Positions 53,087-61,073 of a stretch of DNA of 64,000 nt are shown piece after piece. The stretch comes from Gemmatimonadota bacterium (lineage in GTDB: Bacteria > Gemmatimonadota > Gemmatimonadetes > Gemmatimonadales > Gemmatimonadaceae). The position numbers were made by a program, and so were the translations under genes. Every line of letters begins with the position of its first letter. The first letter of the stretch is position 1. The stretch covers positions 1 through 64,000 of the forward strand of contig JADKAQ010000019.1 of the NCBI GenBank assembly GCA_016719105.1, written 5' to 3'. The notes under the pieces are model-generated. The model was given only the letters and a program-made list of their open reading frames with translations, had not been told where the DNA came from and did not search any database.

Positions 53087-53623
53087 TCAGCGCGGTTTGG
53101 GGGTATCGCCGAGGATCGTCGGCCACTTGGCGTCGGCCTTCACGATGTAGCCGGGGATATCCTTGAGCCACGCCTTCTGCACGCTCGGGTTCTTGTTGAG
53201 ATAGAGCTTGCCGTTCTCCACGCGCCAGGCGCTCGGATCGATGTCGTACTTGCCGCCGCCGCTCACGCCCAGCGCACAGTAGCCCCCGTACTGCGGGATG
53301 TAGCGCGCCGGGGGCTTGAGAAAGGCGTCACGGTGCGCGGCGGAGGCAAAGCGGTACGTGGCGCCCTCGTGCATGGCCTGGAAGGCCGGCAGTCCCAGTG
53401 TAGGGCGCTGGTCGGTGAAGTACGAGACGGGATCGTAGCCGTGCAGCGCGATGCCGTTCTCGTCCACGTTGCTGGCGAACGGGCTCACGCGCGCTTCCGC
53501 GGCTCGCGCCGTGGTCTGCGCCTGCGCGGCGACGGCGGGCACGGTAGTGGCCAGTGCCATGGTGAGCAGCGAACGCGATGCGGCGCGCGTCATGCGCGCC
53601 ACCCGACCAGAGGAGAGCAGCAT
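53087..53623 (-). CDS. Secreted YHS-domain protein
   Basis: 178 residues from the ATG at 53623. Signal 'SLLTMALATTVPAVAAQAQ'. YHS-type core: 'IALHGYDPVSYFTDQRPTLGLPAFQAMHEGATYRFASAAHRDAFLKPPARYIPQYGGYCALGVSGGGKYDIDPSAWRVENGKLYLNKN', with the conserved His, Cys and Tyr residues thought to hold a metal. Family members are often found near copper or heavy-metal genes; none is adjacent here. The start overlaps the stop of the upstream fragment (TGATG), so translation is coupled. Confidence 0.9.
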   Translation of the reverse strand: MLLSSGRVARMTRAASRSLLTMALATTVPAVAAQAQTTARAAEARVSPFASNVDENGIALHGYDPVSYFTDQRPTLGLPAFQAMHEGATYRFASAAHRDAFLKPPARYIPQYGGYCALGVSGGGKYDIDPSAWRVENGKLYLNKNPSVQKAWLKDIPGYIVKADAKWPTILGDTPKPR

Positions 53624-53919
53624 CAGAACACCTCACACAATGGGTTGGCGCTCACCCCGATGGCGAGTCGCGAGCCGGTGGTCACCGACGTCGCACCTAT
53701 CGCCGACCCCCCGAGTCGGTTCCCGACGGCGTAGGATGAGATGCTCAGCCGAGGTCGCGTGCCGGTGGCTGGCGTTCGCTGGCGGGGCAAACGCTGAGTG
53801 TCGTCAGCGTCTGTCACAACGACGAACACCGACGACTTGGCGAAGCCTACGATGCGCTCGCCCGCGACGAGCGAGAGTTGACGTCCAACTGACGCTGACG
53901 CGCTAGAGGGGACGCGCAA
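53623..53919 (-). pseudogene. Truncated C-terminal fragment, beta-propeller-like
   Basis: A 98-codon frame from a TTG, closed by an in-frame stop just upstream. It ends in TGATG overlap with the YHS gene. 'AGERIVGFAKSSVFVVVTDADDTQRLPRQRTP' resembles the last blade of 6-bladed-propeller proteins ('RVVGVSGDRVYVVRTDEDDLQRLERY'), but the rest of the propeller is absent. It may be a decayed gene whose end still feeds translation into the YHS gene. This is tentative. Confidence 0.4.
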
Positions 53920-54042
53920 CTCTCAGGCCTCGCCGCTCTTTCGTTGCGCGGTCAGATCACCGATGGGCGGTAGACTGTGCATGGCGGGTGACGCCGTCGG
54001 CTCGGGTCGATGGCCCCGCAGGGCGGCGCTCGGCTCCCGGCG

Positions 54043-56010
54043 CTACCGAGGGACGTCGATCCAGATCGGGCTCGACCACGCCATCTCGGCGGTGGAGTGC
54101 GAGTACAATCGGCCTGGGTATTCCTCGACCTGCCTCACGCGCAGGTAGTACATCGCCGGTCCGACGACGGTCGTGTCCACGAGGTCGAAGGCGAACGTCT
54201 CCCGATCCGGAGTGGCGCTGAAAACCGTCGCGTAGCGCCCCGCGTTGAGACGCACGACCTCCACCAACGCCAGTCGATTCGTCCCTGCGATGCGTCCGGT
54301 GAGCCGCGGCGGCGTTGTGGACTGATACTCGCTGCCCATCACGTGTCCGTCGCTCGCGAAGTCCAGATAGATCTGCGTGCCGGTGGTCGCGTAGGTCGCG
54401 CGGCCGGTCAGGCTCTGCCAGAGATGCTCACGATCGTTGGAGCGGGCCAGGACGCCGGCGAGTCCGCCCGAGTGGCGCACGTAGACGGACGAGTTGTTTG
54501 CACCGGGATGCCCGAGGTGATTGTCGCTCGCGGCGATCACGCCAAGCCGGAGGCCACGCGTCCACGCGTACTGGTATGACCAGCGATTCGCGGCGTCCAA
54601 CTCGAACAGCTGCGGCTCGTCGTCGGGCTGCACGAGATGACGGCTGTTCCAGAGCGAGTACATCTCGCCGATGCGACGGAAGGCGCGCCCGGCCGAGTCC
54701 TGCCAGATGTTGTGATTGCCGAATGGCCAGGAGACGTGCGGAATCGCGAGGACGGGAACGTCCTGCAGCTCCAGTGCGCGCGCCAGCGACGGAAAGTCGG
54801 GGAGGCTGTCATGCCCGATCGGTTGCCCCGCTCGGCTCTTGTACATCACGACGTAGTGATTCAGGTCGGGCGTCCATTCGAAGCCGTAGAACGTCGTGAA
54901 TCGACCGGGAACGTTGAACGCATCGGACACATCCTGCGATGCGCTCCAGGCGGCAGGCGTGAGGAGCGGCGCCGAGTGCTCCGCCGTGCTGGCGAAGTCG
55001 AGATGCATGACGTCGCGGGCGTACGTGTACGCGTCCGCTGCGCGCGTGAAGTTCGCGCGATGGTCGCCGGCGAGGTTCAACGCCTTGAAGGTGCCCGTGC
55101 CCGTCGTGTTGACGTCGGTGCCCGTGGCGTTCGTGAAGAAGCCCTGGCTCTGCGCCCCCGTGCCCGAGTGAAAGTGCGTGTCGCCGAAGAGGTGCAGCAT
55201 GGCCGGCGCGCTGTCGCCGACCATCGCGTACTTGAACGCGGTCGCGATCGTGCTGCTCGGCGTCGCCATCACTTTCTGGAAGCCGCGAGTGCGAAAGACC
55301 GCATCGGGAATGACGACACGCCCGCGATCGGCGGCGCGAAAGGTGACCGCTGGCGGTATCGCGGCCGCCGAGTCCGTCGATTGCAGCTGCAGCGTGCCCG
55401 CGAAGTCCGTGGCGAGGTTACCGTATCGGTCGAGCGCGACGACCGTCAGGGCAAACGGGGCGTCGCGTACGATGTCCGACGGATAGCTGACCGAGACCAG
55501 TTCGGCGCGCGCGGGGCGCACCGTGATACGGGGGACGCGTGCCGGCGTCGCCCATGGCTGACTGGCACTGGCGCGCGACTGATAGCGCGCATCGATCTCG
55601 CCCGCGATCCCCTGCACCTGCCCCTGATAGCGGATCGACACCGTGGTGCCGGCGGGGATCGCCTCCTCGAAATGCGCCTCGATGATCCCGCGCAGCAGCC
55701 CGGCGACCTGCACGCGGATGCGTGCCCTATTCGACGCGGTAGCGGAGACGTAGCCCGGCGCCGTCGCGCTCGCCGTCTGCGGTGCGCTCCAGAGCAGCGT
55801 CTCGGTCTCGGCGTACGCGACCGGGATCTCGATGCGAACGCCGCCGCCACGGGCAAAGCCGCGCGCGCCCGCCGTGAAGGTGTAGTGGATGGTGTAGTAG
55901 CCGCCCGCATCCACCACGCTCGGCGTCGCGGAGAAGGACGCCACCTGCGCGTGCGCGTGGGAGACAGCCACGGCAGTGAAGAGGCCAGCGAGAATCAGCC
56001 GAGAGTGCAT
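54043..56010 (-). CDS. Secreted DUF3604 (PHP-like) metal-dependent hydrolase
   Basis: 655 residues from the ATG at 56010. Signal 'LILAGLFTAVAVSHAHAQ'. The N-terminal 270 residues are beta-rich and Ig-like. The catalytic part begins 'MLHLFGDTHFHSGTGAQSQGFFTNA' (metal His pair), then 'DFASTAEHSAPLL', 'FYGFEWTPDLNHYVVMY', 'AIPHVSWPFGNHNIW' and 'RLGVIAASDNHLGHPG', the metal-ligand order of DUF3604 proteins, a branch of the PHP phosphoesterase superfamily. The C-terminal domain is a short beta sandwich. The substrate is unknown. Confidence 0.88.
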   Translation of the reverse strand: MHSRLILAGLFTAVAVSHAHAQVASFSATPSVVDAGGYYTIHYTFTAGARGFARGGGVRIEIPVAYAETETLLWSAPQTASATAPGYVSATASNRARIRVQVAGLLRGIIEAHFEEAIPAGTTVSIRYQGQVQGIAGEIDARYQSRASASQPWATPARVPRITVRPARAELVSVSYPSDIVRDAPFALTVVALDRYGNLATDFAGTLQLQSTDSAAAIPPAVTFRAADRGRVVIPDAVFRTRGFQKVMATPSSTIATAFKYAMVGDSAPAMLHLFGDTHFHSGTGAQSQGFFTNATGTDVNTTGTGTFKALNLAGDHRANFTRAADAYTYARDVMHLDFASTAEHSAPLLTPAAWSASQDVSDAFNVPGRFTTFYGFEWTPDLNHYVVMYKSRAGQPIGHDSLPDFPSLARALELQDVPVLAIPHVSWPFGNHNIWQDSAGRAFRRIGEMYSLWNSRHLVQPDDEPQLFELDAANRWSYQYAWTRGLRLGVIAASDNHLGHPGANNSSVYVRHSGGLAGVLARSNDREHLWQSLTGRATYATTGTQIYLDFASDGHVMGSEYQSTTPPRLTGRIAGTNRLALVEVVRLNAGRYATVFSATPDRETFAFDLVDTTVVGPAMYYLRVRQVEEYPGRLYSHSTAEMAWSSPIWIDVPR

Positions 56011-56126
56011 GGCGGTGGCGCGGGGGCTGTGGCTCGGGAGCGTGCGAGGCGATGGGCGGCGCGGGTGGAAGGTAGTGCGTTCTGTCACGCCGAGCGCGTC
56101 CCACCGAGTGCCGCGCGCTTGCCATC

Positions 56127-56417
56127 CTACTCGCCAATCGGCGCGCCTGGATCCATGGGCTCGAACAGTGGTTGTATGGCGAGCAGCGCGGCAGTAGAAA
56201 CGCCCCAGATGGCAACGGACGGCGGAGCCCAACGCGCGCGCTTCACCAGGCCAATGGCCGCTACCACCGCCGATATGCCGATCACCAGCTGCAGCGCCCC
56301 GAAGAGCAGCGAGCCGGGTTCCGTGTCGCGGAACTCACCCAGCGCCAGACGAAAGGCACTCTTGCTCAGAAGCAGGAGCGCGGCGGCGAATACGCAGGCG
56401 CCAACTGATCGAAGCAC
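56127..56417 (-). CDS. Small membrane protein, three predicted helices
   Basis: 96 residues from a GTG at 56417 with GGAG upstream. Hydrophobic segments at about residues 5-20 (VGACVFAAALLLLS), 34-60 (LLFGALQLVIGISAVVAAIGLV) and 68-83 (SVAIWGVSTAALLAIQ). No family was recognised. It lies downstream of an attC-like site on the same strand, but 284 bp of non-coding DNA intervene. Confidence 0.65.
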   Translation of the reverse strand: MLRSVGACVFAAALLLLSKSAFRLALGEFRDTEPGSLLFGALQLVIGISAVVAAIGLVKRARWAPPSVAIWGVSTAALLAIQPLFEPMDPGAPIGE

Positions 56418-56700
56418 CGCTCGTCTCCAATGGCGACAGGGGTATGGTGTTCATACGCGCTGTCGCGGTCACGGTTTCTTGGTGCGCGTCAAGCCGATGG
56501 CAATGCGCGGCTTGTACATGAGGGACACCGTGCGTCGGCCGTTGGTTGGCTGGTGCCGGCTCGGTGCTTTCCTTCGCGAGGCAGGCAGAAGCCCTTGTGA
56601 ACGTTGCGGCGCGGAGACGGCGTCGGTGCTAGGAAGCGCGATGCGACTGGGGTTCGTAGAGGCTGCGGGGTCTGCGCGCCCGTTCGTGCCTCGGACAGTT
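56418..56700. other. Non-coding stretch beside attC-like site
   Basis: 283 bp with lower GC than average. No convincing ORF on either strand, no strong hairpin and no repeat of the 46622/52715 unit. Confidence 0.4.
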
Positions 56701-56791
56701 GCCTAACGTAAGGTGGAGCTGCGAGCGCGCTCCAACCAAAGCGGCGAAGCCGCAACCTTAGAGCGCTCGTCTGCTCCAATCGCAGTTATAC
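56701..56791 (-). other. attC-like recombination site, 91 bp
   Basis: Minus strand: GTATAAC (56791-56785, holding the TAA stop of the gene at 56786-57013) to GTTAGGC (56707-56701, a perfect GTTRRRY). Imperfect arms: GGAGCAGACGAGCGCTC and GAGCGCGCTCGCAGCTCC. The central part can form a further GCGGC-TTC-GCCGC stem. The length equals that of the other two good sites although the sequence is unrelated, as is usual for attC sites. Confidence 0.75.
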
Positions 56792-57013
56792 ACCCGGTTG
56801 GTCGCGCGGGGCGTCTCCGCGATCGTCATCGGCCACGAGTTCCGCAAAGCGTACGAGGAGCGCGCGCTCAGCCGGGCCCGCCGCGGAAGACGGATGGAGC
56901 TCCAAGCAACCGAGTTCGCGGCGCACTTGTGCGAGGACTTGGGCGGCAGACTCCAAGTCGCGTTGCCCCCTACTGAATGCGAGAATCGTCGAGCGTACTC
57001 GTGGATCCAGCAT
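56786..57013 (-). CDS. Small cassette-type hypothetical protein
   Basis: 75 residues from the ATG at 57013. 'RSTILAFSRGQRDLESAAQVLAQVRRELGCLELHP' looks helical and soluble; no family was recognised and no strong ribosome site was seen. The main support is its position: the stop TAA lies exactly in the first core of an attC-like site, the classic structure of an integron gene cassette. Confidence 0.55.
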   Translation of the reverse strand: MLDPRVRSTILAFSRGQRDLESAAQVLAQVRRELGCLELHPSSAAGPAERALLVRFAELVADDDRGDAPRDQPGV

Positions 57014-57286
57014 GGAGCCCTATGCGTGAATAACGTGAATTCTGCGGCGCTTGATAGTCAGACCCGCCACCGCAGCGCCGACGCTATCTGACGGCACCAA
57101 TCACGATACAACAAGCGAAGAGTAGGCGCTACAAGCGCGAAAGGGCTGCGCGCCATAGGGTTGCGCTCGACCACGATCGCGCCGCCATAGCCGATGGTGC
57201 GGCGAGGCGGCTGCGTAGTCACACAGGATGGCGGAATCCCCCCTGCACCGCGCTGCGTACCACGCAGCTGCAATCACCGACCGCCG

Positions 57287-58240
57287 CTACAGGTCCGTCC
57301 GCAACTTCCAGATCTCCGGAAAGAGCACCGTATCCAGCATCTTCCGCAGGTACCCCACCCCGCTCGTCCCGCCGGTTCCGCGCTTGAAGCCGATGACGCG
57401 CTCCACCGTCGTCACATGCCGGAATCGCCACAGCCGGAACGCATCCTCGAGGTCGGTCAGCTCCTCGCCTAACTGGTACAGATCCCAATGCTGCTTGGGG
57501 TCGCGATAGACCACGAGCCACGCCTGCTCCACCTCGTCGCTCGACTGGTAACGCTTGGTCCAGTCGCGCTCCGTGTGACTGGCCGGCACGGGGATCCCGC
57601 GCCGCGCCAGCAGCCGCAACGACTCGTCGTACAGCGACGGCGCGCGCCACGCCGCCTCAACCTTCGCGAGGAGGTCAGCGCGATGCGCGTGCGGGCGCAG
57701 CATCGCCGCGTTCTTGTTCCCCATCATGAACTCGATGCAGCGATACTGCCAACTCTGGAAGCCGCTCGAATTCGACAGATACGGACGAATCGCCGAGTAC
57801 TCCGGCGGCGTCATCGTCGCCAGCACGTCCCACGCGTGCACCAGCTGCTCCATAATCTTGCTCACCCGCGCCAGCATCTTGAACGCGCTCCCGAGGTCGT
57901 CGCTCGCAATGCAGCGCACGGCCGCCGAGAGCTCGTGCAACATCAGCTTCATCCACAGCTCGCTGGTCTGGTGCTGGATGATGAAGAGCATCTCGTTATG
58001 GTCCGGCGACAACGGATGCTGGGCATTGAGCACGGCGTCGATCTGCAGGTAGTCGCCGTACGTCATGTCCTTGCTGAAGTCGAGCTTGGCCCCCTCGGAG
58101 ACGACGATCATCTCCCCCTCGTCGACCCCCATGCCGTCGTACGCGCTACCGTCGCCCTGCGACGACGCCGGTGCGTCGTTGGTGGCGGAACCGTCCTGGC
58201 CCTGCGCGTCGTCGCTTCCGTGATTGAACGGACAGGTCAT
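57287..58240 (-). CDS. kynA: Tryptophan 2,3-dioxygenase
   Basis: 317 residues from the ATG at 58240. A heme enzyme that opens the indole ring of tryptophan to N-formylkynurenine. Clear signatures: 'MTYGDYLQIDAVLNAQHPLSPDHNEMLFIIQHQTSELWMKLMLHEL' (catalytic His in the first part), 'SNSSGFQSWQYRCIEFMMGNKNAAML' and 'FRLWRFRHVTTVERVIGFKRGTGGTSGVGYLRKMLDTVLFPEIWKLRT', where the His of RHVTTV is the proximal heme ligand. About 40 Asp/Ser/Gly-rich residues precede the core. The start overlaps the kynU stop by ATGA, so the two are one operon. Confidence 0.97.
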   Translation of the reverse strand: MTCPFNHGSDDAQGQDGSATNDAPASSQGDGSAYDGMGVDEGEMIVVSEGAKLDFSKDMTYGDYLQIDAVLNAQHPLSPDHNEMLFIIQHQTSELWMKLMLHELSAAVRCIASDDLGSAFKMLARVSKIMEQLVHAWDVLATMTPPEYSAIRPYLSNSSGFQSWQYRCIEFMMGNKNAAMLRPHAHRADLLAKVEAAWRAPSLYDESLRLLARRGIPVPASHTERDWTKRYQSSDEVEQAWLVVYRDPKQHWDLYQLGEELTDLEDAFRLWRFRHVTTVERVIGFKRGTGGTSGVGYLRKMLDTVLFPEIWKLRTDL

Positions 58241-59511
58241 GTGACCGCTGCCTTGTGGTGGAATCGTGCCTCGCGCCACTCGCCGCTCTCGAGCACCTGC
58301 CGCAGGTGCTCCACCGCATCCCACACGTCGACGAAGCGCGTGTACAACGGAGTGAAGCCGAACCGCAGGATGTCCGGCGCCCGGAAGTCGCCGATCACCC
58401 CGCGCGCGATGAGCGCCTGCATGATCGCGTAGCCGCCCTCGGTGCGCGCGAACGACACCTGGCTCCCGCGCGCCTCCTCCTCGCGCGGCGTGACGAGCGC
58501 CAGCCCGTGCCCGGCACACCGCGCCTCGACGAGCGACAGGAACCACGTCGTCAGCTGCAGCGACTTGGCCCGCAGCGCCACCATGCCACCGAACGGCTCG
58601 GCGGCCATCACGGTGTCGAGCCCGCAGTCGAGCGCAGTGAGCGACAGAACCGGCGGCGTGCCACAGGCAAAACGGGCGATGCCGGCCGCCGGGCGATAGT
58701 CCGGCGTAAACTCGAACGGCGCCGCGTGGCCGAACCAACCGGAGAGCGGCTGCCAGAGGTTCTCGCGCTCCATCCGGTGGAGATGCCGCCGATGCACCCA
58801 CAGGAAGGCCGGCGCCCCCGGCCCACCGTTCAGGTACTTGTAGCCGCACCCCACGGCAAAGTCGGCGTCGGCGCCGTTGAGGTCGACCGGCACCGCCCCC
58901 GCCGAGTGGGCGAGATCCCAGATGGTGAGCGCGCCGCACGCATGGGCCGCTCGCGTGACGCCCGCCATGTCGTGCATGCGCCCGGTGCGGTAGTTCACGT
59001 GCGTCAGCATCAGCACCGCCAACCGCTCGTCCAGGTGCGCTGCGATCTCGTCCGGGTCCACCAGCTGCAAGGTGAAGCTGTGCTGCTGGCACAGGCTCTG
59101 GGCGATATACAGGTCGGTCGGGAAATTCGACCGCTCCGACACCACCACTCGGCGCCCTGCATCGCCCGACGCACGCACCAGCGCCATCGCGCTGCTCAGC
59201 ACCTTGTACAGGTTGGCCGAGGTCGAGTCCCCCACCAGCGTCTCGTCAGCGGCGGCGCCGATGAGGCGGGCGATTTTCGCGGCGACGCGCTGCGGGAGCG
59301 TCACCCATCCGGCCGTGTTCCAGCTTCGAATGAGCCCCGTCCCCCATTCCCCCGTCACCGCCTCCTGCACCCGCGCTGCCGTCGCCACCGGGAGGGCGCC
59401 GAGCGAGTTGCCGTCGAGGTAGATGACGCCGTCGGGGAGCGTGAACTGCCGCTGCAACGGGGCCAACGGGTCGCGCGCATCGAGGGCGAGGGCCTGCAAA
59501 CGGTCGTTCAT
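58237..59511 (-). CDS. kynU: Kynureninase
   Basis: 424 residues from the ATG at 59511. A PLP enzyme that cleaves kynurenine to anthranilate and alanine (or 3-hydroxykynurenine to 3-hydroxyanthranilate). Signatures: 'GVIYLDGNSLGALP', 'GTGLIRSWNTAGWVTLPQRVAAKIARLIGA', 'VVVSERSNFPTDLYIAQ', 'LTHVNYRTGRMHDM', 'TIWDLAHSAGAVPVDLNG', PLP Lys in 'FAVGCGYKYLNGGPGAPAF', and 'LRFGFTPLYTRFVDVWDAVEHLR'. It is translationally coupled to kynA. The middle enzyme, kynurenine formamidase, is not in the operon. Confidence 0.97.
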   Translation of the reverse strand: MNDRLQALALDARDPLAPLQRQFTLPDGVIYLDGNSLGALPVATAARVQEAVTGEWGTGLIRSWNTAGWVTLPQRVAAKIARLIGAAADETLVGDSTSANLYKVLSSAMALVRASGDAGRRVVVSERSNFPTDLYIAQSLCQQHSFTLQLVDPDEIAAHLDERLAVLMLTHVNYRTGRMHDMAGVTRAAHACGALTIWDLAHSAGAVPVDLNGADADFAVGCGYKYLNGGPGAPAFLWVHRRHLHRMERENLWQPLSGWFGHAAPFEFTPDYRPAAGIARFACGTPPVLSLTALDCGLDTVMAAEPFGGMVALRAKSLQLTTWFLSLVEARCAGHGLALVTPREEEARGSQVSFARTEGGYAIMQALIARGVIGDFRAPDILRFGFTPLYTRFVDVWDAVEHLRQVLESGEWREARFHHKAAVT

Positions 59512-59590
59512 GTCGTAGGGCGCCAGTGGGTCATGGCGTGGGGCGCCAGTGAGGGGCGAGGGGACCGCAGCGGACGGAAATGCGCGCCAC

Positions 59591-59711
59591 GGCGAATTGG
59601 GGTCGCCGACGTGGCGTCAGAGTCATCGAGAATCCGGTTCGTCGGCTCTGACGCCAGCTCTGACCCCAGCTCTGACCCCAGCTCTGACCCCAGCTCTGAC
59701 CCCAATTCGCC
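59591..59711. repeat. Five-unit 12-bp repeat framed by a 14-bp inverted repeat
   Basis: Four perfect AGCTCTGACCCC units (59656-59703) follow one imperfect unit (59644-59655). GGCGAATTGGGGTC (59591-59604) and GACCCCAATTCGCC (59698-59711) are perfect inverted copies that enclose the array. It sits in the divergent region between kynU and the monooxygenase gene, so a terminator role is unlikely here. The same 12-mer occurs at 9223-9259 and 18179-18202. Confidence 0.9.
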
Positions 59712-59830
59712 AACGCGCCCCCGGAACGTAATCGCATCGCTCGACTTCGTCTCGCTAGAATTCCGCGCTGCAACTCCCCGCACGCCGCCGCTGCACCGCC
59801 CCGCCGCCCCCCTCATCGCCCCCGCCGTTC

Positions 59831-60892
59831 ATGTCGAACCCCCTCGAACTCGGCCTCGAAACCTTCGGCGACGTCACCCGCAACGCCGCCGGCCAGCTGG
59901 TGGCGCACCCGCAGGTCATCCGCGACGTGATCGACGAAGCGGTCCTCGCCGACCAGGTCGGGGTCGACTTCTTCGGCATCGGCGAGCACCACCGCGACGA
60001 CTTCGCCGTCTCGTCCCCCGAGATGGTCCTCGCCACCATCGCCGGCCGCACCTCGCGCATCCGCCTGGGCTCCGCCGTCACCGTGCTCAGCTCCGACGAC
60101 CCGGTGCGCGTCTTCCAGCGCTTCTCCACCCTCGACGCCGCCTCCAACGGCCGGGCCGAGATCATCCTCGGGCGCGGCTCGTTCACCGAGTCGTTCCCGC
60201 TCTTCGGCTTCCCGCTCGACCAGTACCAGCTGCTCTTCGAGGAACGACTCGATCTCTTCGCGGCGCTCCTCGAATCGGATCGCACCAGCATGCCCGTGCA
60301 CTGGCGCGGCAAGACGCGCGCACCGCTCACGGGGCTTCGCGTCTACCCAACCACCGCCGGCGGGACGATCAAGACGTGGATCGGCGTGGGCGGAAGCCCC
60401 GAGTCGGTGGTGCGCGCGGCCAAGTATCGTTTGCCGCTCATCCTCGCGATCATCGGTGGCTCGCCGCTCCGCTTCGCGCCGTATGTCGACCTGTATCACC
60501 GCGCGCTCGCCGACTTCGGCGTGGCGTCGCTCCCCATCGGCGTGCACTCGCACGGCCACGTCGCCGAGACCGATGCACAGGCGCGCGCCGAGCTCTGGCA
60601 GCCGTGGCGCGAGATGCGCGACCGCATCGGCGGCGAGCGCGGGTGGCCCCCGACCAGCCGTGCCGACTTCGAGCGCGAGGCCGAGGAGGGCTCGCTCTAC
60701 GTCGGCGCCCCCGACACCGTCGCACGCCGCATCGCGTCGACCGTGCAGGCGCTGGGGCTGTCGCGCTTCGACATCAAGTACAGCGCCGGCGCCCTCGCGC
60801 ACGACATCCTCATGCGCAGCATCGAGCTGTTTGGGCGCGAAGTGATGCCGCGCGTGCGGACGATCCTCGCGGAGGCGCGCACCACCGAGTAG
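59831..60892 (+). CDS. Luciferase-like (LLM class) flavin-dependent oxidoreductase
   Basis: 353 residues from the ATG at 59831. A TIM-barrel monooxygenase or F420/FMN-dependent enzyme. Signatures: 'LELGLETFGDV', 'VLADQVGVDFFGIGEHHRDDFAVSSPEMVLATIAGRTSRIRLGSAVTVLSSDDPVRVFQRFSTLDAASNGRAEIILGRGSF' and the C-terminal 'LYVGAPDTVARRIASTVQALGLSRFDIKYSAGALAHD'. Close relatives are in the group often annotated as FMN-dependent oxidoreductases acting on nitrilotriacetate-like or alkanal substrates. The substrate is unknown. Divergent from kynU. Confidence 0.93.
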   Translation: MSNPLELGLETFGDVTRNAAGQLVAHPQVIRDVIDEAVLADQVGVDFFGIGEHHRDDFAVSSPEMVLATIAGRTSRIRLGSAVTVLSSDDPVRVFQRFSTLDAASNGRAEIILGRGSFTESFPLFGFPLDQYQLLFEERLDLFAALLESDRTSMPVHWRGKTRAPLTGLRVYPTTAGGTIKTWIGVGGSPESVVRAAKYRLPLILAIIGGSPLRFAPYVDLYHRALADFGVASLPIGVHSHGHVAETDAQARAELWQPWREMRDRIGGERGWPPTSRADFEREAEEGSLYVGAPDTVARRIASTVQALGLSRFDIKYSAGALAHDILMRSIELFGREVMPRVRTILAEARTTE

Positions 60893-61073
60893 TCGGCGAG
60901 CGGGCGCGCTTCGCCAGCTCCTGCCCGTTGTAGTCCCCGCCCCTCCCACTCTGCCCCGAGCCGTCTACGGCACGTCACCGCCGGCGAGACGCGCGACGGG
61001 CGTCTTGCTGCATGCTCGCCGGGCGGCAGATTGCACCCGGATCGACGACCGCTCTCTCGCACCAGGCCGCCCG

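Noticed and set aside
54637..56706. 689-codon plus-strand frame
   Set aside because: Antisense shadow of the DUF3604 gene with charge-rich, domain-free sequence.
58255..60933. 892-codon plus-strand frame
   Set aside because: It is antisense to kynU and then out of frame with the LLM oxidoreductase; no domain is visible.
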